Positions 1-6,137 of a stretch of DNA of 12,887 bases are shown in pieces (the stretch's first letter is position 1; each line of letters begins with the position of its first letter). The notes under the pieces are model-generated. The model was not told where the DNA came from. It saw nothing but the letters and a program-made list of their open reading frames with translations, and did not search any database. The position numbers and the translations under genes were made by a program. The DNA is from CAUZSH01 sp963582935 (lineage in GTDB: Bacteria; Pseudomonadota; Gammaproteobacteria; Francisellales; Francisellaceae), in assembly GCA_963582935.1 (NCBI GenBank), contig CAUZSH010000062.1:1-12887 (forward strand), in the 5' to 3' direction.

Positions 1-2
1 CA

Positions 3-107
3 AGAGAATCATCGATGTATATCCCTATGCTAGTTTTAGGGATAGGTTATTTTATTCAGTTAATCGCAGTTCAAATATTCTATAAAAAAACTGCCATTGA
101 AGTATAG
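3..107 (+). CDS. Possible C-terminal fragment of a membrane protein (partial)
   Basis: An open frame enters from the left window edge and runs 34 codons to a TAG. It contains a strongly hydrophobic stretch (MLVLGIGYFIQLIAVQIFY) followed by a short basic tail (KK), as expected for the last transmembrane helix and cytoplasmic end of an inner-membrane protein. No family can be assigned from so little sequence, and another short frame here is also open. The IS3 remnant begins about 25 bp downstream. It is not clear whether this piece and the membrane-protein fragment beyond the IS once belonged to one gene. Confidence 0.3.
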   Translation, partial: RESSMYIPMLVLGIGYFIQLIAVQIFYKKTAIEV

Positions 108-115
108 GTATCAAT

Positions 116-427
116 CTATAGGGGTCTTGCAAAGAAGCTTTCACAGGCTGCATTATCATAGCAACAACCTGTGCCACTCATGCTTGATGTTAAATCGTAT
201 TTTGTGACGAGGTTTTGAAATTCTTTAGAGCAATATTGAGAGCCCTTGTCAGAATGAATCAATACTCCTTTGGGCATGCCTCGTTTGAACATTGCCATAT
301 GGAGTGCATCACAGACTAATTGAGCTTTCATGCGCTTATTAATTGACCAGCCAACAACCATTCTTGAATATAAATCAACAATCACACATAGGTAGAGCCA
401 TCCTTCCTGTGTGCGTAGGTAGGTGAC
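116..427 (-). pseudogene. IS3-family transposase orfB fragment (rve/DDE integrase core)
   Basis: This remnant of an IS3 orfB would be read from GTC at 427 as VTYLRTQEGW, continuing through VDLYSRMVVGWS, HSDKGSQY and CYDNAACESFF. These are the standard integrase-core landmarks. The second catalytic Asp (HSD) and the Glu (ACESFF) are present. The first Asp, normally in the DIT motif just before TYLRT, was removed by the internal deletion. An ATG at 385 opens the longest conventional ORF (89 codons). The last three residues (RPL) come from non-IS sequence after the 3' truncation, so the C-terminal end of the integrase is lost. Known family: IS150/IS911-like DDE transposases. Inactive. Confidence 0.85.
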
Positions 428-524
428 CTAGATTATCAGATATTACCTTGTAGGTCTCATCTGACTCTAAAGCGAGTTTAACTGCCTCACGCTTGAACTC
501 TCCTGTGTGCCTTGTACGTGTCAT
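375..524 (-). pseudogene. IS3-family orfA fragment fused out of frame to orfB
   Basis: A 49-codon frame starts MTRTRHTGEFKREAVKLALE, a recognisable orfA N-terminus (helix-turn-helix protein that binds the IS ends). It stays orfA-like to about VISDNLG. After that it enters the orfB coding strand in the wrong frame (HLPTHTGRM...) and stops at TGA. The deletion junction therefore lies near 424-430. Upstream of the ATG is AGAGGAA, a good ribosome binding site. The product, if made, would be a truncated DNA-binding peptide without the leucine zipper used for dimerisation. Confidence 0.75.
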
Positions 525-552
525 TTTTTATTCCTCTATTCTGGGTTGGTGA

Positions 553-578
553 TTGTCCCAAATTGGAGGGGTAGGTCA
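553..578 (-). repeat. Terminal inverted repeat (left end) of the IS3 remnant
   Basis: Read from 578 on the minus strand the sequence begins TGACCTACCCCTCCAATT. It sits about 30 bp before the orfA ATG, where IS3-family left ends sit. No partner copy survives at the other side of the remnant, so the exact outer base is inferred from the family pattern. Confidence 0.55.
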
Positions 579-871
579 CTTATCCTCCGCTTTCACATCA
601 GGGATTATTGGTGCCATAGTTTTAGTTGGTGCCCAAGTGCTTATTCTGGGCGTTGCTACTGATTATCCCCTTTTGTGGAAAACGTTGGTTTATCAGAGGC
701 TCCATCATTGGTTTGGCGGTCATTTTATTTAATTTCCTAGTTTTGATGCCACTGTCGGGTAGAGGATATTTTGCCGTAGATGCAGGATGGGTCGTATTTT
801 TTAGCAATATTGGTTTTAATTATCTTTGGGGAATTGTGGCTGCCTTGTGGTACAAAACAGTTCAGTCTTAA
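579..871 (+). pseudogene. Broken small membrane-protein gene (5'-truncated, frameshifted)
   Basis: Two overlapping plus-strand frames look like parts of one small multi-helix membrane protein. From 580 the frame reads LSSAFTSGIIGAIVLVGAQV... and stays hydrophobic to about 660. From about 660 the next frame continues with GKRWFIRGSIIGLAVILFNF, then LMPLSGRGYF, then SNIGFNYLWGIVAALWYK, ending at TAA 869-871. The second frame has a TAG at 623-625, and its only start there is a TTG at 626. A single frameshift near the C/T run at 666-673 would join the two halves. The first half has no start codon before the IS end at 578. The simplest reading is a gene interrupted by the IS3 insertion and later frameshifted. 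An 81-codon product from TTG 626 cannot be excluded. Family not recognised. It ends 10 bp from the convergent prfC stop. Confidence 0.5.
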
Positions 872-881
872 GCGTCCGAGA

Positions 882-2462
882 TCAATGCTCCCGCGTTGCC
901 CTAAAATGAATATCTGGATAGCGCTCTTCTGTTAATTGCAAATTCACACGCGTCGGCGCAATATAACTTAAATGATTACCTCCATCTAAGGCGAGGTTTG
1001 TTGAGTTTTTGCGTTTAAATTCTTCTAACATTTTCTCATCTTCGCACTCTACCCAACGTGCAGAGTGCACGTTCACTGCCTCATAGGAGCATTTAACGGC
1101 GTATTCATTTTCTAGACGATGAGCAACGACTTCAAACTGCAAAACTCCCACAGCACCTAATATTAACTCGTTACTGTCCAGAGGTCGGAATACTTGCGTT
1201 GCACCCTCTTCGGATAATTGAATCAATCCTTTTTGTAACGCCTTCATTTTAAGCGGGTCTTTCAAACGAACACGTCTGAATAGCTCAGGTGCAAAGTTAG
1301 GAATTCCCGTGTACTTTAATTTTTCGCCACTGGTAAAGGTATCACCAATCTGTATGGTTCCATGATTATGTAAACCAATAATGTCTCCAGAATAAGCCTC
1401 CTCAACAGAATCACGGCTGCCCGCCATAAAAGTCAAGGCATTGGCGATTTGAATATTTTTTGCAAGGCGCACCTGATACATTTTCATACCCTGTGTGTAC
1501 TTGCCAGAGCAAATGCGCATAAAAGCAATGCGATCTCGGTGCTGCGGGTCCATATTTGCCTGAATTTTAAAAACAAATCCTGAAAATTTTTCTTCTGTAG
1601 GGTCAATCACTCTGACATCTGTTGCTCGCCCAATAGGTTCAGGAGCAGTTTCAGCGAAGCCATCAAGCATTTCTTTCACACCAAAGTTACTCAGTGCTGT
1701 GCCAAAGTAAACGGGTGATAATTCACCTTTTAAAAAGGCTGCTTGATCAAATTCAAAACTCGCCCCTTTAACCAACTCAATTTCTTCACGAACCTCTTCG
1801 GCTAACTCAGAAATTCTCTCATCTAGTAAAGGATTATCTAATCCTTTGATGACTTCATAATCATGAATATGGTGTCCATGACCATTTTCAAATAAAATAA
1901 CTTCATCACGATAAAGATGGTAAACGCCTTTAAAAAACTTACCCATGCCGATTGGCCATGTAATGGGTGCACACTTGATATCTAAAACGGCTTCAACTTC
2001 ATCCATCAGTTCAAGTGGATCACGTGTATCACGATCAAATTTATTAATGAAAGTGGTAATGGGTGTGGTTCTTAAGCGACAAACCTCCATTAATTTAACC
2101 GTACGAGCTTCTACCCCTTTCACGCCATCGATCACCATTAAGGCTGAATCAACTGCTGTTAGCGTGCGATATGTATCCTCTGAAAAATCCTCATGTCCTG
2201 GTGTATCAAGCAAATTAACCATTCGATTATGATAGGGAAATTGCATCACAGAGGTGGTGATAGAAATACCACGTTGTTTTTCCATTTCCATCCAATCAGA
2301 AGTGGCGTGCTTACCAGATTTTCTGCCCTTTACCGTCCCAGCTGTTTGAATCAAATTTCCAAATAGTAGTAATTTTTCAGTAATGGTCGTTTTTCCAGCA
2401 TCTGGGTGGGAGATGATCGCAAAAGTACGTCTTTTCTGTACCTCTTCAAGATATGAGGACAT
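882..2462 (-). CDS. prfC: Peptide chain release factor 3 (RF3)
   Basis: RF3 is a translational GTPase that removes RF1/RF2 from the ribosome after peptide release and takes part in post-peptidyl-transfer quality control. The 526 residues match the usual length (about 529 in E. coli). GTPase motifs are intact: G1 ISHPDAGKTT at about 18-27, G3 DTPGHEDFSEDTYRTL at about 88-103, and G4 NKFD at about 142-145. The protein continues through the RF3 domain II and the C-terminal domain to FRATREH. It is the second gene after the ProQ-like gene, with only 3 bp between that gene's TAA and this ATG. A GAAGG motif inside the last codons of the upstream gene can serve as ribosome binding site, so co-transcription and coupling are likely. 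Convergent with the broken membrane-protein gene. Confidence 0.97.
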   Translation of the reverse strand: MSSYLEEVQKRRTFAIISHPDAGKTTITEKLLLFGNLIQTAGTVKGRKSGKHATSDWMEMEKQRGISITTSVMQFPYHNRMVNLLDTPGHEDFSEDTYRTLTAVDSALMVIDGVKGVEARTVKLMEVCRLRTTPITTFINKFDRDTRDPLELMDEVEAVLDIKCAPITWPIGMGKFFKGVYHLYRDEVILFENGHGHHIHDYEVIKGLDNPLLDERISELAEEVREEIELVKGASFEFDQAAFLKGELSPVYFGTALSNFGVKEMLDGFAETAPEPIGRATDVRVIDPTEEKFSGFVFKIQANMDPQHRDRIAFMRICSGKYTQGMKMYQVRLAKNIQIANALTFMAGSRDSVEEAYSGDIIGLHNHGTIQIGDTFTSGEKLKYTGIPNFAPELFRRVRLKDPLKMKALQKGLIQLSEEGATQVFRPLDSNELILGAVGVLQFEVVAHRLENEYAVKCSYEAVNVHSARWVECEDEKMLEEFKRKNSTNLALDGGNHLSYIAPTRVNLQLTEERYPDIHFRATREH

Positions 2463-2465
2463 TAT

Positions 2466-3500
2466 TTATTCGCCTTCTTTAGGCTTTTCTTCTTCCACTT
2501 GAGGCTCTTGTGCAGTGACTTCAGTATTTACTGTTTTTTCATTCTCAACTGTGGCTTCAGGTTTTTCGCTTGTTTCTTCGTTGATCGTTTCAATAACCTC
2601 AGCTTCAGTAGCGGGTGCTTCAATCACAACTTTCTCTACAGAAGATGCTTCAGATTCAATTTCAGCCGTTTCAATTTTGGCTTCAGTATCCTCTATTGGC
2701 ACCTCATTAGCCTGTTTTTCAGCATTAGCTTCTTCAACGCGGGCTTTTTCCAATTCTTCTAATGCTTCTTTTTCTTTCTTCTTTATTTCATAGAATTCAA
2801 GATTTGTGCCGCCTTGTTTTCTAAATGCTGCTTTTTCTTTTAATTCGGCTAAACGCTCTTCAGCATGCGCTACATGCTCATCAGTCATTTCTTCTGCAAC
2901 ATTACCTTTTAAATCATAGCGTGCTTTATGCTCTAAGATTGATCGTTGGTAGTTTTGATCACCAACATAACGACGTAAAGTACGGCGTAGCGCCATTTGA
3001 TCTACATCAGATTGATTTTCTGCTTTAAAAATAACTTCAATCTCTTCACTAATCCCAATTTTAAGCGGTTTTTTAGCTCTTGGGTTAAAACATTTTGGGA
3101 AACGCTTACATAACCAGCCAAATAAACGACGCTCGTCCATTTGTACTTGTTTATTTGCATCAACCGTAATAACGAGCTCTGCTTCTTGTGGCTGATTTTC
3201 TTGACTAAAATCATCTGCATAATCAATTTTTTGCCCATACTGAGGCATATGAAAATGTTTCTGTGTGCTTGCTTTTTCCATACGGGTTTGTGGTCGACCA
3301 CCAGCACCTTGTTGGTTTTTCTGACCTTGCTGCCTAGAAGTAGATTTGGCACCATGTGATTTTTGGGATGCATTTTTCGTTTCAGTATCCTGAGCCTTAT
3401 TACGGAGGCGATCCGTTTTATCTTTAAGGCCTTTAAAGCTTGAACTCACCAGTGATTTTAATTGTCCAAAATCACCCAATTTATTTCTTCCACCAGACAT
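2466..3500 (-). CDS. proQ: ProQ/FinO-domain RNA chaperone with basic N-terminus and acidic tail
   Basis: A FinO/ProQ RNA-binding domain occupies about residues 124-225 (RRLFGWLCKRFPKCFNP, then LKIGI, then LRRTLRRYVGDQNYQRSI). This fold binds the 3' ends and terminator hairpins of small RNAs and mRNAs. At 344 aa the protein is much longer than E. coli ProQ (about 230 aa). Residues 1-90 are Lys/Arg/Gln-rich and low complexity. Residues 225-260 are a charged, probably helical stretch (KKKEKEALEELEKARVEEA). Residues 260-344 are Glu/Thr/Val-rich and strongly acidic. No Tudor-like C-terminal domain as in E. coli ProQ is evident. The ATG at 3500 is preceded by a weak GAGAG. First gene of a likely operon with prfC. 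Which RNAs it binds cannot be read from the sequence. The name follows the domain, and orthology to E. coli proQ is probable but not shown. Confidence 0.88.
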   Translation of the reverse strand: MSGGRNKLGDFGQLKSLVSSSFKGLKDKTDRLRNKAQDTETKNASQKSHGAKSTSRQQGQKNQQGAGGRPQTRMEKASTQKHFHMPQYGQKIDYADDFSQENQPQEAELVITVDANKQVQMDERRLFGWLCKRFPKCFNPRAKKPLKIGISEEIEVIFKAENQSDVDQMALRRTLRRYVGDQNYQRSILEHKARYDLKGNVAEEMTDEHVAHAEERLAELKEKAAFRKQGGTNLEFYEIKKKEKEALEELEKARVEEANAEKQANEVPIEDTEAKIETAEIESEASSVEKVVIEAPATEAEVIETINEETSEKPEATVENEKTVNTEVTAQEPQVEEEKPKEGE

Positions 3501-3677
3501 ATGACACTCTCATCCTATTTTAACTTACAACACGTGCTTTAGATCACTGACCCCAAGATACTCAAATCTTAAAAAAAATCGAGTACATTGTCCAGTTTAA
3601 TGGGTAAAATAGCAACATAAAAGCTAAAAAAAGTGATTGACAAGTAAAGGGCATTTATTGATAATGCACACTGCGTT
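3501..3677. other. Intergenic region between proQ-like gene and tRNA-Met
   Basis: This 177-bp divergent spacer holds the tRNA-Met promoter on the plus strand (separate entry) and must hold the promoter of the proQ-prfC unit on the minus strand. For the latter only weak matches are visible. One is TTGAGT with TCTAAA 16 bp away; another is TGGACA with TAAGAT about 18 bp away. Neither is convincing. No small ORF is evident. Confidence 0.4.
3637..3665 (+). promoter_or_regulatory. Sigma-70-type promoter for tRNA-Met
   Basis: A perfect -35 hexamer TTGACA (3637-3642) is separated by 17 bp from GATAAT (3660-3665, 5 of 6 to consensus). The predicted start point near 3672 leaves a leader of about 6 nt before the mature tRNA 5' end. 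The discriminator GCACACTGCG is GC-rich compared with the surroundings, as in stringently controlled stable-RNA promoters; that regulatory reading is inference. Confidence 0.8.
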
Positions 3678-3754
3678 GGCTACGTAGCTCAGCTGGTTAG
3701 AGCACAGCATTCATAATGCTGGGGTCGGTGGTTCAAGTCCACTCGTAGCTACCA
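3678..3754 (+). tRNA. tRNA-Met (CAT anticodon), elongator type
   Basis: A complete 77-nt cloverleaf. The 7-bp acceptor stem GGCTACG/CGTAGCT closes with a G-U pair at 1-72. The D-stem is GCTC/GAGC with loop AGCTGGTTA. The anticodon arm is CAGCA/TGCTG around TTCATAA (anticodon CAT). Then come variable loop GGGTC, T-arm with TTCAAGT, discriminator A and encoded CCA. The 5' half nearly matches E. coli elongator tRNA-Met. Initiator features (unpaired C1-A72, GGG/CCC anticodon stem) are absent, and so is the lysidine-type tRNA-Ile2 pattern as far as it can be judged by eye. Single gene with its own promoter. It faces the selO 3' end only 13 bp away. Confidence 0.95.
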
Positions 3755-3767
3755 TATTTTATAAGGG

Positions 3768-5381
3768 TTATGAACTACAAGATAGCATCGAGCATCCTGC
3801 TTTGCTGCGCGCCCACTCAGGACGCTTCTTAGCATAGGTCTCTTTATCACTCTGTTCATCATAAGGATGCTTCATTACCTCAAACAATTCATTGACGTCT
3901 GAAAAATCCTCTTTTTCAGCTTTGCCTATTGCTAATTGAGCCAGATAATTTCTTAATATATATTTAGGATTCACCCTATTCATTTTTTTTGACCTATCAG
4001 AATCACTTCCTATATCTTTATTCAAACGCGTAATATAATTTCGTAACCATTGCGCCATTGATGATTTTGCCTCTTTGCTAAGCTGTTTTGGTAAATAATA
4101 AGCATCTAAGATTGGTCGAATTAAAGCATCCTCTGTGGATTTTTCAAGGTTCGTATCTTTACAAACCCTAGAAAGATTACGATAGAAAATCGTAAAATCG
4201 ATCTCATGCATTTGCAACACTTCCAGCAACTGATCCAATAAAAGTTGATCCGTTTTAGGAATATAAGCCTCCAAACCTAATTTGTTTGCCTGCATTTTCT
4301 GAATCTGTACTTCTAAGTGTCTAACGCTTATCTTTAGGTACTCCTTGAATTGTGAAATATCACACACTAACGGCGAAACTGCTTGAGCAAGCCTATTTAA
4401 ATTCCAGAGTGCTATGGTGGGCTGACGCCCAAAACAGTAACGATGGTGTGAAGCATCTGTGGTATTTGGTGTCCATAGAGGGTCGTAACCTTCAAGCCAT
4501 CCATAAGGTCCAAAGTCTATCGTCTCGCCAATAATGGACATATTATCTGTATTCATCACGCCATGAACAAAACCCACTCGCATCCAATGAACCATCAACT
4601 CACAGGTACGATCGCATACTTCAGAAAACCAACTCAAATAAATTGCCTCATTAATTTCCTGTTTATCATTCAACAAGTGAGAGAAGTCTAGCGTAATACA
4701 GGTATCAACTAATGACTTTAGTAATTCAACATCACCTCGAGAAGCGGGTAATTGAAAAGTACCAAAGCGGGTAAACGAAGATGAAATTCTGCAAACCACT
4801 GCACCAAACTCATGTCTAGCATGCCCATCATAAAACATATCTCGCAATACTAGATCGCCCGTCAAACACAAGCTCAGCGCTCTGGTTGTTGGAATGCCCA
4901 GATAAAACATTGCTTCTGAACACAGGAATTCACGAATTGAGGAGCGCAGTACTGCAAAGCCATCGGCAGAGCGAGAATAAGGTGTTGGCCCCGCACCCTT
5001 TAATTGCAGTGTTTTGTATCCATTGTCTGGCGTTTTTAATTCACCTAAATTTATGGCTCTACCATCACCTAGTTGCCCTGCCCAATAACCAAACTGATGC
5101 CCACCATAACACATCGCATAAGGCTTCATACCTGATAATAATGTATTGCCACAAAGAGTATTCGCAAATTCCGTCGAATCTGCATTAGTATTCGTGATTC
5201 CAAGTTGTGTAGCACAATCATTTGACAGTATGATCAGATTTGGTTTTGATGATTTTTTTGGCACCACATAAGAGTATGCGCTATGATAAACTTGCCTTGG
5301 ATAATTTTCTCTTTCGTCATCAGCAGGCAATGCTTTAACATACCGGCAGTCAAAATTAAGTTTTGAAAAACTCACAGGCAT
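3768..5381 (-). CDS. selO: Protein adenylyltransferase SelO (YdiU/UPF0061 family)
   Basis: SelO is a pseudokinase that transfers AMP from ATP to Ser/Thr/Tyr of target proteins. In E. coli and mitochondria the targets include redox enzymes. The pseudokinase core is complete: GDGRAINLGE (105-114), QLKGAGPTPYSRSADG (126-141, nucleotide-site K128), RSSIREFLCSEAM (147-158), HGVMNTDNMS (273-282, catalytic D279/N280) and DFGPYGWLE (289-297, metal-binding D289). The C-terminus ends GCSMLSCSS, with C530 and C535. The penultimate-region Cys is the position of selenocysteine in eukaryotic SelO and can form a regulatory disulfide in the family. At 537 aa it is somewhat longer than E. coli YdiU (478). The ATG overlaps the rubredoxin stop (TAATG). 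No strong Shine-Dalgarno lies close to it, so translation probably depends on coupling. Confidence 0.96.
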   Translation of the reverse strand: MPVSFSKLNFDCRYVKALPADDERENYPRQVYHSAYSYVVPKKSSKPNLIILSNDCATQLGITNTNADSTEFANTLCGNTLLSGMKPYAMCYGGHQFGYWAGQLGDGRAINLGELKTPDNGYKTLQLKGAGPTPYSRSADGFAVLRSSIREFLCSEAMFYLGIPTTRALSLCLTGDLVLRDMFYDGHARHEFGAVVCRISSSFTRFGTFQLPASRGDVELLKSLVDTCITLDFSHLLNDKQEINEAIYLSWFSEVCDRTCELMVHWMRVGFVHGVMNTDNMSIIGETIDFGPYGWLEGYDPLWTPNTTDASHHRYCFGRQPTIALWNLNRLAQAVSPLVCDISQFKEYLKISVRHLEVQIQKMQANKLGLEAYIPKTDQLLLDQLLEVLQMHEIDFTIFYRNLSRVCKDTNLEKSTEDALIRPILDAYYLPKQLSKEAKSSMAQWLRNYITRLNKDIGSDSDRSKKMNRVNPKYILRNYLAQLAIGKAEKEDFSDVNELFEVMKHPYDEQSDKETYAKKRPEWARSKAGCSMLSCSS

Positions 5382-5548
5382 TAGATTTCAACCATCTCAA
5401 AATCTTGTTTCCGCGCACCGCAGTCTGGGCATTCCCAATCTTCAGGAATATCTTCCCATTTTGTACCTGGGACAAGCCCATGATCCGGACAACCTTCTTC
5501 TTCATGGTAAATGTAACCGCAAATAACACACATATAATTTTTGAACAT
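5381..5548 (-). CDS. Rubredoxin (55 aa)
   Basis: This small iron-only electron carrier has one Fe bound by four Cys. The pairs are C7-x2-C10 (CVICGYIY) and C40-x2-C43 (CPDCG), with the family core PGTKWEDIPEDWECPDCG between and around them. Residues Y12 and W31 fall where the conserved aromatic residues sit. Length matches single-domain rubredoxins (50-55 aa). ATG at 5548, with weak upstream pairing (GGTTG). An overlapping frame on the same strand (5356-5565) is longer but has no family features and is a shadow. The TAA stop shares its last A with the selO ATG, so the two genes form a coupled pair. Partners such as rubredoxin reductase, alkane hydroxylase or rubrerythrin are not in the window, so the electron acceptor is unknown. 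Confidence 0.95.
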   Translation of the reverse strand: MFKNYMCVICGYIYHEEEGCPDHGLVPGTKWEDIPEDWECPDCGARKQDFEMVEI

Positions 5549-5676
5549 TCAACCAGCCATGCCATTCTTTATAAAAGATGAGTAACTCATTGTAGGTCAT
5601 TCTAAATATTTTACTATCAACAAACTTAGTCTATCGCATATAATTAACCCATATACGGTCCAATTTATTTTGTAAT
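5549..5676. other. Divergent promoter region between rubredoxin and yaiI
   Basis: A 128-bp AT-rich spacer between divergently transcribed genes. On the plus strand a consensus -10 TATAAT lies at 5639-5644, about 32 bp before the yaiI GTG, but the -35 region (around 5615-5621) is poor. On the minus strand several AT-rich -10-like motifs precede rubredoxin (for example TATAAA near 5571-5576) without a recognisable -35. No hairpin or small ORF stands out. Confidence 0.4.
5639..5644 (+). promoter_or_regulatory. Probable -10 box for yaiI
   Basis: Exact TATAAT, with predicted start near 5651 and a leader of about 26 nt to the GTG. The -35 at 17 bp spacing (ATCAAC) is weak, so an activator or an unusual promoter is possible. 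Confidence 0.4.
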
Positions 5677-6129
5677 GTGAAAATACTAATTGATGCTGAT
5701 GCATGCCCAAAGCAACTAAAAGAAATCCTTTATCGTTCAGCAAATAAGCGAAAGATAGAGTGCATTTTAGTTGCAAATCAAATCTTAAATCACCCTGTTT
5801 CGCCTTATATTCGCTCTATCCGAGTGGATAAAGGCTTTGATGTTGCCGATAATTACATTGTTACTTTAGTAGAAAAAGATGATCTCGTCATTACGGCAGA
5901 TATTCCATTAGCCGATGAAGTGGTTAAGAAAGGGGGCGTGGTCATTACCCATAAAGGAAAGAAATATACGCTTTCAAATATTGGACAAGTCTTAGCAATG
6001 CGGAACTTTTTCACTGAAATGCGCGAAGCAGGTTTGATTGAAACTAAAACCAAAGCCTTTGGCACGCAACAAACGCAAGCCTTTGCCTCACAATTAGATC
6101 GCTACTTAACGGCGCAAGGTTACCAATAG
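5677..6129 (+). CDS. yaiI: UPF0178/DUF188 family protein (YaiI-like)
   Basis: A 150-aa protein that opens with the family signature MKILIDADACP (D6, D8). It continues with VANQ, ADNYIV, DLVITADIPLADE (55-80 region) and HKGKKYTLSNIGQVLAMRNFF. DUF188 proteins have a PIN-like/NYN-related acidic-site fold, which suggests nuclease activity, but the E. coli member has no established function. The start is GTG, chosen because the conserved MKILIDADAC motif begins there. The nearby ATG at 5675 is out of frame. No clear Shine-Dalgarno is visible. It converges on the purine permease gene with 8 bp between stop codons and no obvious terminator. Confidence 0.93.
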   Translation: MKILIDADACPKQLKEILYRSANKRKIECILVANQILNHPVSPYIRSIRVDKGFDVADNYIVTLVEKDDLVITADIPLADEVVKKGGVVITHKGKKYTLSNIGQVLAMRNFFTEMREAGLIETKTKAFGTQQTQAFASQLDRYLTAQGYQ

Positions 6130-6137
6130 AGCCAAGT

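Larger units (their letters stand above)
131..578 (-). mobile_element. Internally deleted, truncated IS3-family insertion sequence remnant
   Basis: Read on the minus strand, the remnant starts at a TGACCTACCCC end near 578, typical in form of an IS3-family terminal repeat (TGA...CCCC). It then carries the first ~33 codons of an orfA-type helix-turn-helix protein, followed directly by part of the orfB integrase core. The centre of the element (rest of orfA and N-terminal half of orfB, roughly 0.5-0.6 kb by comparison with usual IS3 lengths) is missing. The other end is also lost. Reading frame similarity stops after SFFA near 131, and no matching inverted repeat is visible in 1-130. The element cannot move by itself, and no target-site duplication can be tested because one end is gone. 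Confidence 0.85.

Noticed and set aside
1945..2232. Plus-strand ORFs opposite prfC, proQ-like, selO, permease and fadN genes
   Set aside because: Antisense frames kept open by codon bias of the real genes. No start sites or motifs support them.
3002..3373. 123-codon minus-strand ORF inside the proQ-like gene
   Set aside because: Same strand, different frame, no domain signature. The true frame carries the FinO domain.
3768..3800. Selenocysteine in the SelO C-terminus
   Set aside because: The relevant position is a normal Cys codon; there is no in-frame TGA or SECIS-like need.
5356..5565. 69-codon minus-strand ORF overlapping rubredoxin
   Set aside because: It has no family features. The frame shifted by one gives a perfect rubredoxin with both CxxC pairs, so this one is a shadow.
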